Assembly (NCBI GenBank): GCA_023313575.1
Contig: JAJTTP010000009.1
Coordinates: 1,798,001 to 1,862,000, forward strand
Length of the DNA: 64,000 nucleotides
DNA from: Eutypella sp. D-1
Lineage: Eukaryota > Ascomycota > Sordariomycetes > Xylariales > Diatrypaceae
Reading direction: 5' to 3'
In this document: positions 34,099-43,885 of the stretch, piece by piece
Layout of the letters: every line of letters starts with the position of its first letter
How positions within the stretch are numbered: the first letter of the stretch is position 1
Notes under the pieces: generated by a model
Databases searched by the model: none
Seen by the model: the letters and a program-made list of their open reading frames with translations, nothing else
Told to the model about the DNA's origin: nothing
Position numbers and translations under genes: made by a program

Positions 34099-36648
34099 TC
34101 AATCAAGATGCTCAATCAGTATACCCTCCTCGCCCTCCTCTCCCCAGGACCACGCACCCCTGCGCTCCTCCGCAGCCCTCCACAAGCCCTCGACCTCCTC
34201 CCTCGCGCGCGCGCACTTTTCGAGAAACGCGTCCGTGGGCTCGCGGCCCTTCTGCGTGTACTTGGCGCGGAGGACGGCCTCGACGACGGCGCGTAACCCC
34301 TCCACACCGCCCGGTGCCGAGACCTCCCAGCGCTCGCCGTCGCGGACGTTAAAGAGCACGATGCGCGGCGGTACCGGCGTCCCGTGCGTTCGCGCCCATA
34401 GGTACCCGTACGTCGCCGCTTGTATGGCGTGGTGCAGCGAGAGCTTCGCGACGAATTTGATCTCCCAGATCGTCACGTCGGGGGACGAGGACGACGACGA
34501 CGACGCCTTGTCGACTTCCTGCTGCGCACCCTTCGCGTTGCCTTTCCCGCCGTGGCGGTGGCGGTGAGGGTGGTGGTGCACGACGATGTCGGCGCGCCCG
34601 CGTATCCGCGTCTGCTGGTACGTATCGCCGGACTCGGTCTCGCGGACGCGAAACTCGTCGTCGGCAAGCCTCGCCTCGAACTGCAGTTTTGCGCGGGGCC
34701 CGCTGCCGCTATGGTGCTCGACGATCTGGGCGGCGAGGCGCTCGCGCGCGGCGTCGAGGTGGTGCGGCGCCAGCCAGTCGAAGGCGTGGCCGCGCATCTG
34801 GAGGCTGCGGGACTCGTAGCCCGAGACTTGGGCCTCGTAGCGGCAGGCCTGGCGACAGAACCAAGCGGCCGCGCGGTGCGGGTCGTCAGTGGGGGGCCCG
34901 CGTGCGTCGAGGTCGTCCTTGCGGCGGTCGAACCCCAGCGTCGTTAGCGACCCCGTCTGTGCGTGCTCGAACGCCGCTACCACCGCCAGCCCGTTGATAT
35001 CGCTCACGGCCTCGTAGTGCATGCGTTGCGCGTCCGTGAGCGTGATGTCCGGCGCCTCGATGTGCGCGGCGGCGCGCAGCGGCACCGCCGTCTGCTCGAT
35101 CTTTAGGTGCGCGGTCGCGATGGCCTCGAGGTCCTCGTCCGGCACGTGGCGCGCCATGTCGGAGACGGCGCAGCGCGTGGGCAGTAGGAGGTCCAGCTGC
35201 AGAGGGCGGCCGGGGCGACGGGGCTGCAGCATCTTGCGGCCCGACAGGTTCTCGCACTGCGCGGTCTTGCGTAGCCGTTTAAGTGAAATGAAGGGCATCG
35301 GCTCTTGGTCTTGGCCTTGCAGCACGACGAGCTTCTTGGTCGCCCGCGTGAGCGCCACGAATGTTTCGTTCGGACACGTGTCGTCTGGCAGGTTGCGTCC
35401 CAGGAACTCGAAGTACCCCGCGTCGACGCCGTACACGATCACAAGGTCCCGCTCGTTCCCCTTGAACTGGTGGTACGTCGACACGCAGAGCTTGCCGCCT
35501 ATGACGAGGTCGTCGAGCGGCGTGTCGTCCGACACGGACACGGCGATGTGAATCCCGTACCTCTTGGATAGCAGGTTGGTCAGACGCGAGAGCATCGTGT
35601 TGCCGCGCACGAAGGGCGCGAGGATAGCCGCCTGCTCAGGCCCGTATTCTAGGATCAGAGGGACCAGCTTTTGGGCCAGCTTGTCCACGTCGGAGAGGTC
35701 CGCGTGCAGGTACGAGGGCTTCGGGCCGTCGTGCGTGCCGACGACGTACTTATCGCCCCCGAGGAACACGTCGTTGACAAAGCGTGCCGACTGATGGGAC
35801 AGTCGGAAGCTCTTGCTAAGTGTCATGTGGGTCCAGGGATACGGGGTGATGCCAGCCATGGTGGACGGGACGAGGCTGAGGTACCTCGCATCGGCGCCAC
35901 GGAAGGCGTAGATGGCCTGGCGCTCGTCGCCGAGGGCCACGATCTTCGGGGCGGCGCCCCCCGCGGCGTGGGTCACAGAGGAGACGAGGACGCAGATGAG
36001 CCAGAAGAGGTCGTCGGTGCAGTCCTGCAGCTCGTCGAGGATGATGATGTCGTAGGGCTCGCCGGACCACACGGGCACCGACCCTTCCCTCCGCAATTCC
36101 CGCAGCTTCGCGTCGTTGAAGGTCACGGTGTTGAACAGCCTGCTGGCGAGCCCGTGGAACGTGTACACATCGCAGCCGGGGTAGTCCTCCAGGCGCCGGG
36201 CGGTCTCCAGTTGCAGCCGTTTGGAGTACGTGATGAGAAGCACCCTTTTGCCGGCGTTCGCGGCCACGATTGCCTCGGCCGTGGCCGTCTTACCGGAGCC
36301 AGGCCGTGCGGACACCACCACGTTCTGCGTGCGCGCGGCTTCCACGATGGCCTTCTGCTCCGGAGAGGGCTTGAATCTGCGCCGCCTGTCTTCAAATATG
36401 TCGACGGTGGCGGTAGCCCCTGTGGCTAGCGGCCGTACTAACCATGGTGACAATACGCCCGCATGTCTGAATGGTGTGATACGCTTTTGACAGTTAGCTC
36501 CTATGGAACTGGTACTACTAGGTGAAGATGGTGGGCTCACTGTTATAAGTTGCCTCCTGATATAAAGAACAGGACGGAAAAGACTTGACATTCTGCTATT
36601 TCCTTTCGCTTCATTATAGGGGTAGATGAGCTGATCTGGGCCTTGCAA
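34099..36648 (-). CDS. SF1 (UvrD-like) helicase with C-terminal PD-(D/E)XK-like nuclease
   Basis: An intronless 849-aa ORF. Helicase motifs are complete: Q motif (SPEQKAIV, about 95-102), Walker A (ARPGSGKT, 114-121), DELQ (205-208), motif III (GDERQAIYAFRGA, 240-252), motif V (STYHQFKGNE) and motif VI (VALTRATK, 431-438). The C-terminal part has a RecB/Exo5-like nuclease pattern: GRADIV (Asp687), then WEIKF (Glu729-x-Lys731), then a Q-x3-Y motif (HHAIQAATYGY). The core of the pattern, D...ExK, is intact; a Ser/His-rich loop separates Asp from Glu. From the second in-frame Met (residue 20, position 36591) the protein starts SSLFRPVLYIRRQL, which looks like a mitochondrial presequence, so this may be the true start. 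A role in mitochondrial DNA processing is inference. The gene is strongly GC-rich. Confidence 0.85.
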   Translation of the reverse strand: MQGPDQLIYPYNEAKGNSRMSSLFRPVLYIRRQLITVSPPSSPSSTSSIGANCQKRITPFRHAGVLSPWLVRPLATGATATVDIFEDRRRRFKPSPEQKAIVEAARTQNVVVSARPGSGKTATAEAIVAANAGKRVLLITYSKRLQLETARRLEDYPGCDVYTFHGLASRLFNTVTFNDAKLRELRREGSVPVWSGEPYDIIILDELQDCTDDLFWLICVLVSSVTHAAGGAAPKIVALGDERQAIYAFRGADARYLSLVPSTMAGITPYPWTHMTLSKSFRLSHQSARFVNDVFLGGDKYVVGTHDGPKPSYLHADLSDVDKLAQKLVPLILEYGPEQAAILAPFVRGNTMLSRLTNLLSKRYGIHIAVSVSDDTPLDDLVIGGKLCVSTYHQFKGNERDLVIVYGVDAGYFEFLGRNLPDDTCPNETFVALTRATKKLVVLQGQDQEPMPFISLKRLRKTAQCENLSGRKMLQPRRPGRPLQLDLLLPTRCAVSDMARHVPDEDLEAIATAHLKIEQTAVPLRAAAHIEAPDITLTDAQRMHYEAVSDINGLAVVAAFEHAQTGSLTTLGFDRRKDDLDARGPPTDDPHRAAAWFCRQACRYEAQVSGYESRSLQMRGHAFDWLAPHHLDAARERLAAQIVEHHSGSGPRAKLQFEARLADDEFRVRETESGDTYQQTRIRGRADIVVHHHPHRHRHGGKGNAKGAQQEVDKASSSSSSSPDVTIWEIKFVAKLSLHHAIQAATYGYLWARTHGTPVPPRIVLFNVRDGERWEVSAPGGVEGLRAVVEAVLRAKYTQKGREPTDAFLEKCARAREEVEGLWRAAEERRGAWSWGEEGEEGILIEHLD

Positions 36649-37474
36649 AAGCTCGACATAACAACCGAACTCCGACTGTAAAAGTGTGGCTATTTGTAAA
36701 GAACCTAGGGAGAACCTATCATGGAGAATTGTTAAATCCTTTTATATTACGTAGATGACTTTTATCAACTTGTGGTTGCTGGCACGCGAAGTTGGCCGCG
36801 AGTGCGAGTCGGGGATGATCGATTCTTTCGCCTCCCCATATGGAGCTATAACAGTACCCAGCGAATTCCACTATCGATCTCCCTGATTGGCTAACCATCC
36901 CCTAGCGCCCCCTAACCAATCCAGCACCAACTATCTGGCAACCAACTGATACTCTGTTGCATGATACTGGGCTGGCCCCATTGAATAGACATATATATTT
37001 AGATACGTAGTGGAAATTTCAGGGTGTGGAAATATAAAGAGTATTGACTGATTGGAAATATTTAGCTATACACTAAGGGCTCAAGTATGTATTGGTGTTG
37101 AGGGAATAACGGCTCTATGACTCAGTCTGAGAGGACCACGCAAATCTGCTGGAAATCCAGCCCAGTCCAGAAGACCCCTTTTCACGACACGGAATATGTA
37201 GAGCCCCATCTCTGATCGCAACGATACTGATACATAACTCGTACGTATATGTGTTTATTTTCGCTAGATGTGATTGATATGTTGGTTTTCTGTAAACGCG
37301 AAGCCGGTTAAATATACACAAGAAACGCCGTTTGAAAAAAGGACTGGTCATTCAGACGCCTGCCCACCCTCACCATCAGCCCAAACAAAATGCATATGAG
37401 CATCCCATAGAGGGGGCAATATTCATATCCATAGCCATATCCAATCACACAAGAACACGCAGAGCGCGCGATTC
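36649..37474. other. intergenic, AT-rich
   Basis: Helicase promoter on the left, RIB3 3' region on the right. No gene is seen. Confidence 0.5.
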
Positions 37475-38283
37475 CTACGAGGTACCGTTAGGCTCGATCC
37501 GGCCCTCGGTTTTCTCGAGGTACTTGACGAGGTCGGCGATGGTGCAGACGCGGAGCCCCCAGGTCCTGGCGAAGGTGAGGCAGGCCTCGCCGCGGAGCAT
37601 GCCGGGGGCGTTACGGAGGGCACGGCCGGCGACCTCGGCGCCGTCGTCGACGAGCTCGCAGATCGCAGCGACGGGGGTCTTGGCGGCAAGGCGGCAGAAG
37701 TCGATCGCGGCCTCGGTGTGACCGGGCCGCTCGCGGACGCCGCCGGGGCGCGCGCGCAGGGGGAACACGTGGCCCGGGCGGCGGAAGCTCGGGATGGTGG
37801 CGGCGGGATCGGCGAGGGTGCGCACGGTCAGCGCGCGGTCGTGCGCGCTGATCCCCGTGGTCACTAGGTCGTCGTCCGCGGCGTCCACAGACACGGTGTA
37901 GGCGGTTCCGCGGGGATCCTCGTTGCGCGGGACCATCTGCGGCAGGGCGAGGGCATCGGCGCGGGCGGGTGTCAAAGGGGCGCAGATTAGCCCCGATGAG
38001 TGTCGTACCATGAAAGCCATCTGCTCCGTCGTCACCCCCTCGGCTGCCACGATCAGATCCCCCTCATTCTCGCGGTCGGCATCGTCGAGCACGACGATAA
38101 ACTCGCCGGTTCCTGGAACAACGGGGTCAGGGTCAAGTTAGGTGGCGGGCAGGTGGGGGGAGAATGAGAGACAGAGTGTGTGCATTAATCGAAGGGGGGG
38201 GGGAGAAGTCGGAACGTACGGAAGGCTTCGATGGTGTCGGGTATGGAGTCGAATTTATTCGGATCTATTGAGGAAGAAGGCAT
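37475..38283 (-). CDS. RIB3: 3,4-dihydroxy-2-butanone 4-phosphate synthase
   Basis: Exon 1 is 38283-38220 (MPSSSIDPNKFDSI...IEAFR), the intron 38219-38113 (gtacgt ... ttccag), exon 2 38112-37475; joined 233 aa, the usual length for fungal RIB3. It converts ribulose 5-phosphate to 3,4-dihydroxy-2-butanone 4-phosphate and formate, the four-carbon precursor in riboflavin synthesis. The active-site loop DDADRENEGDL follows directly after the splice junction (GEFIVVLDDADREN). Later motifs RPGH, GHTEAAIDFCRLA and the Cys/Asp-rich CELVDDG are conserved. There is no fused GTP cyclohydrolase II domain, as expected in fungi. It is divergent from COQ3, with about 1.07 kb between the start codons. Confidence 0.95.
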
Positions 38284-38715
38284 ATTGATTGATCTTGGGA
38301 TACTTTGTGGGATATTTGAGTGAGTGCTGCTTTAAATAGGGGGAATGCTGTAATTCAATTGGTAGGATAGTGATAGTAATGAATACCACTTCCAGGGCAA
38401 GAGATTGGATCCTATGTAATCTGGCATGCAACAATATATGTAACTATACTTCCCGCTTCCGTTCTTCGGCTTTGCGTCATACGAGGGGTTTTAAATCCAG
38501 TCCAAAAGGCTCAACCTCTAATTTTTTATTTTTGGGGAAATTGTAGGGGGAAAAAACGATATACACTGGAACAGAAAATGGAGATAAATAAGATCAATGG
38601 TTGTGACTAAGCATTATTTCTTAAGGAACATTTATAAAGTTGAAGCTTCTAAAAAGTTGTTGCTTACACATGCTTTTCCTTTGGTTAAGTTTTCAGGGTA
38701 GGTAAGTAAGTAAGG

Positions 38716-38729
38716 AACCTTAGAAGGTT
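38716..38729. repeat. AACCTT-AG-AAGGTT palindrome
   Basis: Variant of the palindromes at 16489 and 17817, differing only in the two central bases. Here it lies in a promoter region. Confidence 0.6.
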
Positions 38730-39098
38730 AACTAACATCCATCTGACATCCTGACATCGCAGAATCCGAACCTCCGCGGGGTACCGAGCTTAAAACGCCA
38801 AGCCAGCCCCGAAAATGGCAGAGAGACGAATATCGGGAAAGCGTTGGAGGGGTCCAGAAGGGGGCCTTGGGGGACCCTAAAAGCTTGTTGTACTGGTGGT
38901 TGGGAATCATCAGTCATTGGCTGACCAAACGCTGACAAAACACCACCTGGGCAAGCCTCTCTTGCAGCCCCAAGGTCTCCACCATCCTTCACAACCCGGA
39001 GCTGATCAGCCCGGTTAGCCCAGGTGGTAAATACCACTCCAAGTTACCCGTTCCTGCAGCTTAACGAAAAGCCCCACCTACATCTCGGTTGATACATA

Positions 39099-39140
39099 CC
39101 TACCTACCTAGGTACCTAGGTAGGTACCTAAGTAGGTACT
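39099..39140. repeat. cluster of acctaggt palindromes
   Basis: Overlapping palindromic units (cctaggtacctagg and taggtaccta) form a self-complementary block upstream of COQ3. Shorter members of the same sequence family occur near 16,890-16,985, 22,523-22,540, 22,660 and 60,375. Confidence 0.6.
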
Positions 39141-39355
39141 TAACTTAGTACAATCAAGCTCACATGTGCATATCTTCGCTTTTTTTTTTTTTTTAATTCT
39201 CGATTACTTACATCATGGCATTGACTAGTTTATAACGACACGAGTAAAAAAGAATATCTGCCAGAGGCACAAAGCTAAGACCAGGAGGAAGACGTTGGTT
39301 AGCGTTCCTTAGAAGAGGGGAAGACCTCAGAGGGCCTTGTTATCCCCGGTATAAT

Positions 39356-40414
39356 ATGGCCTTCCGCCCGAATACTGCCCAGCTCCTCGGGCGCCTCCGT
39401 GTCGGGGTCGGGGCCGGGGCCGGGGCCAGTTTCGGAACCCCACGACGGAGGTTAGCGACAAGACCGGCAGCGGTAGTGGCGGCGGCGACAACAAGCCCAA
39501 CCCGGCGCTTCTCGGCATACTCCAAAGCACGGACACCACACACGACATCCACCGATTCCACCTCCAACCCCGACCCCGCCTTCACCACAGTATCACCAGA
39601 CGAGGTGGCGCACTTCAACAACCTCGCCTCGTCGTGGTGGGATCCCCAGGGCCCCTCGCGCATCCTACACCTCATGAACCCGCTACGCCACGATTTCATC
39701 CGGTCCTGCCGCTCCTCCCCCTCCAACGATGACCCCGCGCCGCTGCCGCCCGGGGGGCTGCGCTACCTCGACATCGGCTGCGGCGGCGGCATCTTCGCCG
39801 AGTCCGCCGCCCGCCTCCCCGATACCTTCTCCGTCACCGCCATCGATCCGAGCCCCGAGGTCCTCGCCGTAGCCCGCGCTCATGCCCGGCGCGACCCCGC
39901 GCTCTCGCTCCCCACCACCACATCCCCGTCCCCGTCCGACGGCAACAAGAGGAAGAAGCTCGAGTACATCAACGCATCGATCGAGCAGCTGCCCATTCCA
40001 GGGACAGGGACGGCGCAGGCGTACGACATAGTAACGATCTTCGAAGTCCTAGAGCACGTGGCGGACCCGGCGGGGTTCCTGGCGCGGTGTGCGCCGTTTG
40101 TGCGGCCCGGCGGCTGGCTAGTTTTGAGCACGATCGCCCGGACCTGGGCTAGCTGGCTCACCACCAACGTCGTCGCCGAGGACCTCCTGCGCATCGTGCC
40201 CCGCGGCACCCACGACTGGCGCAAGTACGTCAATGAGCACGAGCTGCGGAACTTCTTCCTCGGCCCCGCGCCAGCGTCATCCTCATCGTGGGCTTGGACC
40301 GATCCTAGGTGCATGGGCGTCGTTTACGTCCCGGGCCTCGGCTGGCAGGTCGTCCCGGGTAGCGAGAAGCTCGGGAATTATTTCTTTGCTGTAAGAAGGG
40401 CCCCTGAGAGCTGA
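39356..40414 (+). CDS. COQ3: ubiquinone biosynthesis O-methyltransferase, mitochondrial
   Basis: An intronless ORF of 352 aa. The N-terminal 50-60 residues are Arg/Ala/Ser-rich and almost without acidic residues, as in a mitochondrial presequence. The mature part begins near HFNNLASSWWDP, diagnostic of the UbiG/COQ3 family. The SAM-binding motif LDIGCGGGIFAE lies at about 137-148, with the acidic loop AIDPSPE after it. EVLEHVADP and STIARTWASW match family motifs, and the C-terminal GTHDWRKYVNEHEL is nearly invariant. COQ3 carries out both O-methylation steps of coenzyme Q synthesis on the inner membrane, within the CoQ complex. An insertion rich in Ser/Pro (about 185-200) is the only oddity. 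Confidence 0.95.
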   Translation: MAFRPNTAQLLGRLRVGVGAGAGASFGTPRRRLATRPAAVVAAATTSPTRRFSAYSKARTPHTTSTDSTSNPDPAFTTVSPDEVAHFNNLASSWWDPQGPSRILHLMNPLRHDFIRSCRSSPSNDDPAPLPPGGLRYLDIGCGGGIFAESAARLPDTFSVTAIDPSPEVLAVARAHARRDPALSLPTTTSPSPSDGNKRKKLEYINASIEQLPIPGTGTAQAYDIVTIFEVLEHVADPAGFLARCAPFVRPGGWLVLSTIARTWASWLTTNVVAEDLLRIVPRGTHDWRKYVNEHELRNFFLGPAPASSSSWAWTDPRCMGVVYVPGLGWQVVPGSEKLGNYFFAVRRAPES

Positions 40415-40821
40415 GACACGGATGGGAAAGATGGTCTTTCGAAATAATTTTGGCTTGGGGTGAGGGTGCAACTTGCTGGGCATGTATGTGTACGATACAT
40501 TTATCTCTCATTTGATGGGAGCGAACGGTTGGTTATATAGCTCCGTGGAAGAAAATGAATATACCCCATCGTCTATCTACGAACATATCGAAAGGCCCTA
40601 CCTGGCTTTCGATTCCTAACCGGATACAAAGGACGCCGCGACGTGACTGTGAATCAGCCCTGTAAAAGCCTACTTTCTTTCTGGTATAATCATAGCCTCC
40701 CGTAGTTGGCTTTTGGAAATTGTTCTTCTACCTCCTGTCTAGTGAACTCATAGTTCGAGTGCACACACCCATTTTCCAACTACATCCACGAAGCCCACCC
40801 ATCCGGCCAAAATCAAACACA
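40415..40821. other. intergenic
   Basis: COQ3 3'UTR and what was the promoter of the decayed GMC gene. Nothing else is seen. Confidence 0.4.
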
Positions 40822-41960
40822 ATGACCTCTCCTCCCCAATATGACTTCATCGTCGGCAACGGCACATTCAACCTAGTGGTCGCGAACGGCTATCCGAGGA
40901 CCAGGCCGCGCGGGGGTACTAGGACTAAAGGTAGGCGGAGACCTATCCGCTGACCCCCACGGGTGAGCATCCCGGCGCTATGAACGAGCCCGCTGTAGTT
41001 ATCAGATGCGACGTGGTGGTACGAGACTGTGCCGCAGAACGGACTAGCCCGGGGGGGGGGGGGGGAGTGGTTGTTTCTGAAAAATAGATCCGTTCACGGG
41101 CAACTCCAGCTACAACAACACGACGATCCGTGGGCCCGGAGACTAGAGCCCGGGGCTACGCGCACGCACTCGGCGTACGGCGCGCCGGGCCCAGCAGTGA
41201 CCGAACGTGCGCATCTTTGCGGGACGCTAAGACCAGACGGCTATTGTTCGTGGAGCCTGGAGATGGTGACGGCGACGGCGACGGCGACGGCGATGGCAAG
41301 ATAGTTAGGGCTACGGGCGTGGAGGTGGATGTGGCGGGCGAGAGACGGACGTCCGCGGCGGCGGCGCGGCGGCGTAGTTCATGTTCTTGGCGCAGACGAG
41401 CCTGCACGAGAGGGGGCCGAGCTTCGTGGAAGCTCGGCCACGCAACTGCTGCCGGGCAAACTACGTGAGCCTGAGGTGAGTGCGCGCAGTCGCACTCGTT
41501 TCTCGCGGGGTACGACGCATGTGGCATCGGTTACGGACCCGGACGCCACGCCCCGTATCGGCCAGCGCTACCTGTCGCACCCGGCGGAGCTGGCGCGGCA
41601 CGTGGGGGCGCTAGACGCGCGCCTGCGGACCGCGGCGCGCCGCTTGCTTGGAATTTTTCAAGCCCGGCGGCCGCCGTAAGAACCCGGACGCGTCACGTGG
41701 TTGGCGACCTTGACGGCGCCAAGGAGCATGTTCTCGACACCGCTACGGCCGCGGATCACGCGCGCGGGTCCGTTGCCATGCTACCGCGCGACAAGAGCAG
41801 CGTCGTCGACCCCCCCCCCCCCCCCCCCCCGTCTTGTCGTCTACGGCACCGAGAACCTCCGTGTCGGCTGTTAAGGTGATTCTCCTTAATCCCGTGCGGG
41901 AACATTTTGTCCTCGGTGTATGCTGCTGTGGAGGGAGAGGGCGGCGGATGCCATTAAGAG
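40822..41960 (+). pseudogene. decayed GMC (glucose-methanol-choline) oxidoreductase
   Basis: Fragments in different frames line up in order with a GMC flavoenzyme. They are: an ATG followed by YDFIVGNGTFNLVVAN (altered GGGTAG FAD loop); a GGDLSADP-like segment; SDATWWYETVPQNGLA (41005-41050); a 15-nt G run; TGNSSYNNTTIRGPG; NVRIFAG-like and ATGVEVDV segments (41190-41340); RIGQRYLSHPAEL (41555-41600); GAKEHVLDTATAA...MLPRDKSSVVDP, where WHPxGT has become DHARGS (41717-41810); a 21-nt C run; LVVYGTENLRV; and a final SSVYAAVEG-like piece. There are several stops and frameshifts. The total span is about 1.1 kb against about 1.8-1.9 kb for an intact gene, so internal segments are lost. GC content stays high, so RIP-type decay is not evident. 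Confidence 0.75.
41810..41830. repeat. 21-nt C homopolymer
   Basis: Sits inside the GMC pseudogene and shifts its frame. Its length may be assembly-dependent. Confidence 0.85.
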
Positions 41961-42383
41961 CCGCTGAGCAATCAGTCGTAGAGGCCTGCGAGTCTGGTTT
42001 GATGGTTCGCGGGGTATGCCGATACGAGACCCGTGGTGACATGAATAATATGGAATGTATGCAACTTGGGTGGTAAACCGCCCAGTGGCACATTGCATCC
42101 CGAGGAACTTCCGGCGTTTTGATATCACTGCGGCCCCTAGATTATCCAGTTATCCTCGGGTGAATGCCCCGACGCATGTTGTAGAATTACAATAGTGAGC
42201 CTCATACCGCATCTCTGCAGATAGTTCTAGAGGAGCCGTGTAGACTTCTGCCATTCCTTTTACATGCCGGGCGAAGTAAATTTATGTGAAACGAGGGCAT
42301 TGCTCCCCCCGCATAGGCGGTAGATAGGTACGTAGTTTTACAGCAAGGGTTTCAGAGATATACGGATCAAACAAATGGGGGTA
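41961..42383. other. intergenic
   Basis: Spacer between the GMC pseudogene and the 3' end of the dynactin p27 gene. No feature is seen. Confidence 0.4.
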
Positions 42384-43078
42384 TCATTGGAATTTAGCAG
42401 GGTTACTGGGTATGAGCTTCTTGAGGACCTCGATCTGGCGGGCCTGCATCTTGTTCTTTAATTCGGAGATGCCGCGCCTGTCGAGCCGTCTGGTGCCGTT
42501 CGAGTAGACGACGGTGAAGTCCGGGATCTCTTCGCCGGGCTGCACGATAGTCTGTGGCGTGAGGGTGCAGTGCTGGTGTGCAGAGCGAGCGGGGGCAAAT
42601 AGTCAACCACACATGTCCAATCAATCCTCTGTAAGATTTGTTCCCGTAGGCATATATGGTAAGAGACTCGACTCACCTTCCCTAGCTTCGCGCCTTTGCT
42701 CACTCGGCAGCCGACGCCTACGTGAGCACCCTCGCCGACTACGGTGCCGCCGGCCTCAATAACGGCGCCGACCTCGAGAGTGACGTAGTCGTGGATCATA
42801 ACGCCGTCGCGGGAATCGGTCGGGGAGGGGTTAGACGGGGCGGCGCCGATGCTGGTGCGTTCGTGGACGATGCAGCGGCGGCCAATGGTGACGCGGCCGT
42901 TGGAGGAGTCGAGTCTCGCGCGCGGGTGGACAACGGACTCGGAGCTGATGTTGATGGTGTGGTGGCCGGTCAGCAGGGCGGAGTCGGCGATGATGATAGA
43001 TGATGAGAAATTGACGGGAGCCTTGGGGCCGGACGGCGCCCTGGGGACAATCGACTGGCGTTTACTGCTGGACGACAT
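42384..43078 (-). CDS. dynactin subunit 6 (p27), left-handed beta-helix protein
   Basis: Exon 1 is 43078-42677, the intron 42676-42573 (gtgagt ... accag), exon 2 42572-42384; both junctions are phase 0, giving 196 aa. Exon 1 has hexapeptide-type turns (INISSESVVHPRARL, VTIGRRCIVHERTSI, VMIHDYVTLEVGAVIEAG, VVGEGAHVGVGCRV), the left-handed beta-helix of the dynactin p25/p27 pair. Exon 2 adds CTLTPQTIVQPGEEIP and a helical end (ELKNKMQARQIEVLKKLI) typical of p27. The protein belongs to the pointed-end complex of dynactin (with Arp11, p62 and p25) and supports dynein cargo transport. It is divergent from the complex I gene with 807 bp between starts. Confidence 0.9.
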
Positions 43079-43885
43079 CGTCGATTTGGTCGGTGTTGAT
43101 GGTTGATGGTTGATGGTTTCCGGAGCGTTATTGATTATTGCTGTTAAGGGATGATGCAGCAGCCTAGAAACGTGTCTAGAGATGCGTTGGCAGACCAGCT
43201 GTACCTGCTCATAGCTGTCCTTTGTCGGCCTGCCGCTTCTCAGGAAAGGTGAAGCTCAAATGACCTTGATTTATATGTAGGGTGTAGTTTAACCTTGGAA
43301 GTAGGGAAGCTGGCTAAGCTTGGAGGTAAAGCTGAAGCTCACCTTACCTCACCTATGTTAGACTCTGGCTTATCGAATATTTACGTAGTAGATGTGACTA
43401 CCTAGTTAACCAATATTATCGTTATCTTAGTTTGAATGCATTTATAGAGTGGGTACTTCTCTAAACGAATCGGGTATCGGATATTTGGTTCATTTCTAAT
43501 TAGGTCAGCGATAGACTTCAAAACTGTGGCTGGAGCTGCATCAATACATCAATCAATGCGCTTGCCACAGCATGACCCACTTAAACTTTTCGATCAGCCA
43601 ATGGGCAATTAGGTATTTCGGTTCTTTCAATTCGAGTCCCTCCAAGTGCCTCAAGTGCCTTAACTGCCTCAACTACCTCATTAACTTCTAAAGTTGTTAA
43701 TTACATAGTACCGAGTATTTCCACTTCTCCTTAACGACAACAACAACAACCTCCTCTCTAAGCCGACCGGGAGTCCCCCCCACCCCTTCCGACTTCTCAA
43801 TCTCGGCCTTTACACCACCCACGCCCAACCTAATAATCCCAGTTCTCGACCGAGCGAACAACTTATAAATAATCGACCGACAAAA
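43079..43885. promoter_or_regulatory. shared divergent promoter, dynactin p27 / complex I 51 kDa
   Basis: The only sequence between two start codons that face away from each other. It contains repeated tgcctcaagtgcctcaa-like short tandem units (about 43640-43680) and CAAC-rich leader sequence just before the complex I start. No TATA box is evident. Confidence 0.4.

Larger units (their letters stand above)
38284..39355. other. divergent promoter region of RIB3 and COQ3
   Basis: Contains an AACCTT-AG-AAGGTT palindrome (38716-38729), a cluster of overlapping tacctaggta palindromes (39099-39140) and a T run (39180-39194). The open frame 38732-39037 (-) is not supported. Confidence 0.5.

Noticed and set aside
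35671..36429. 252-codon frame antisense to the helicase
   Set aside because: High GC keeps the antisense open; the minus strand holds all helicase motifs.
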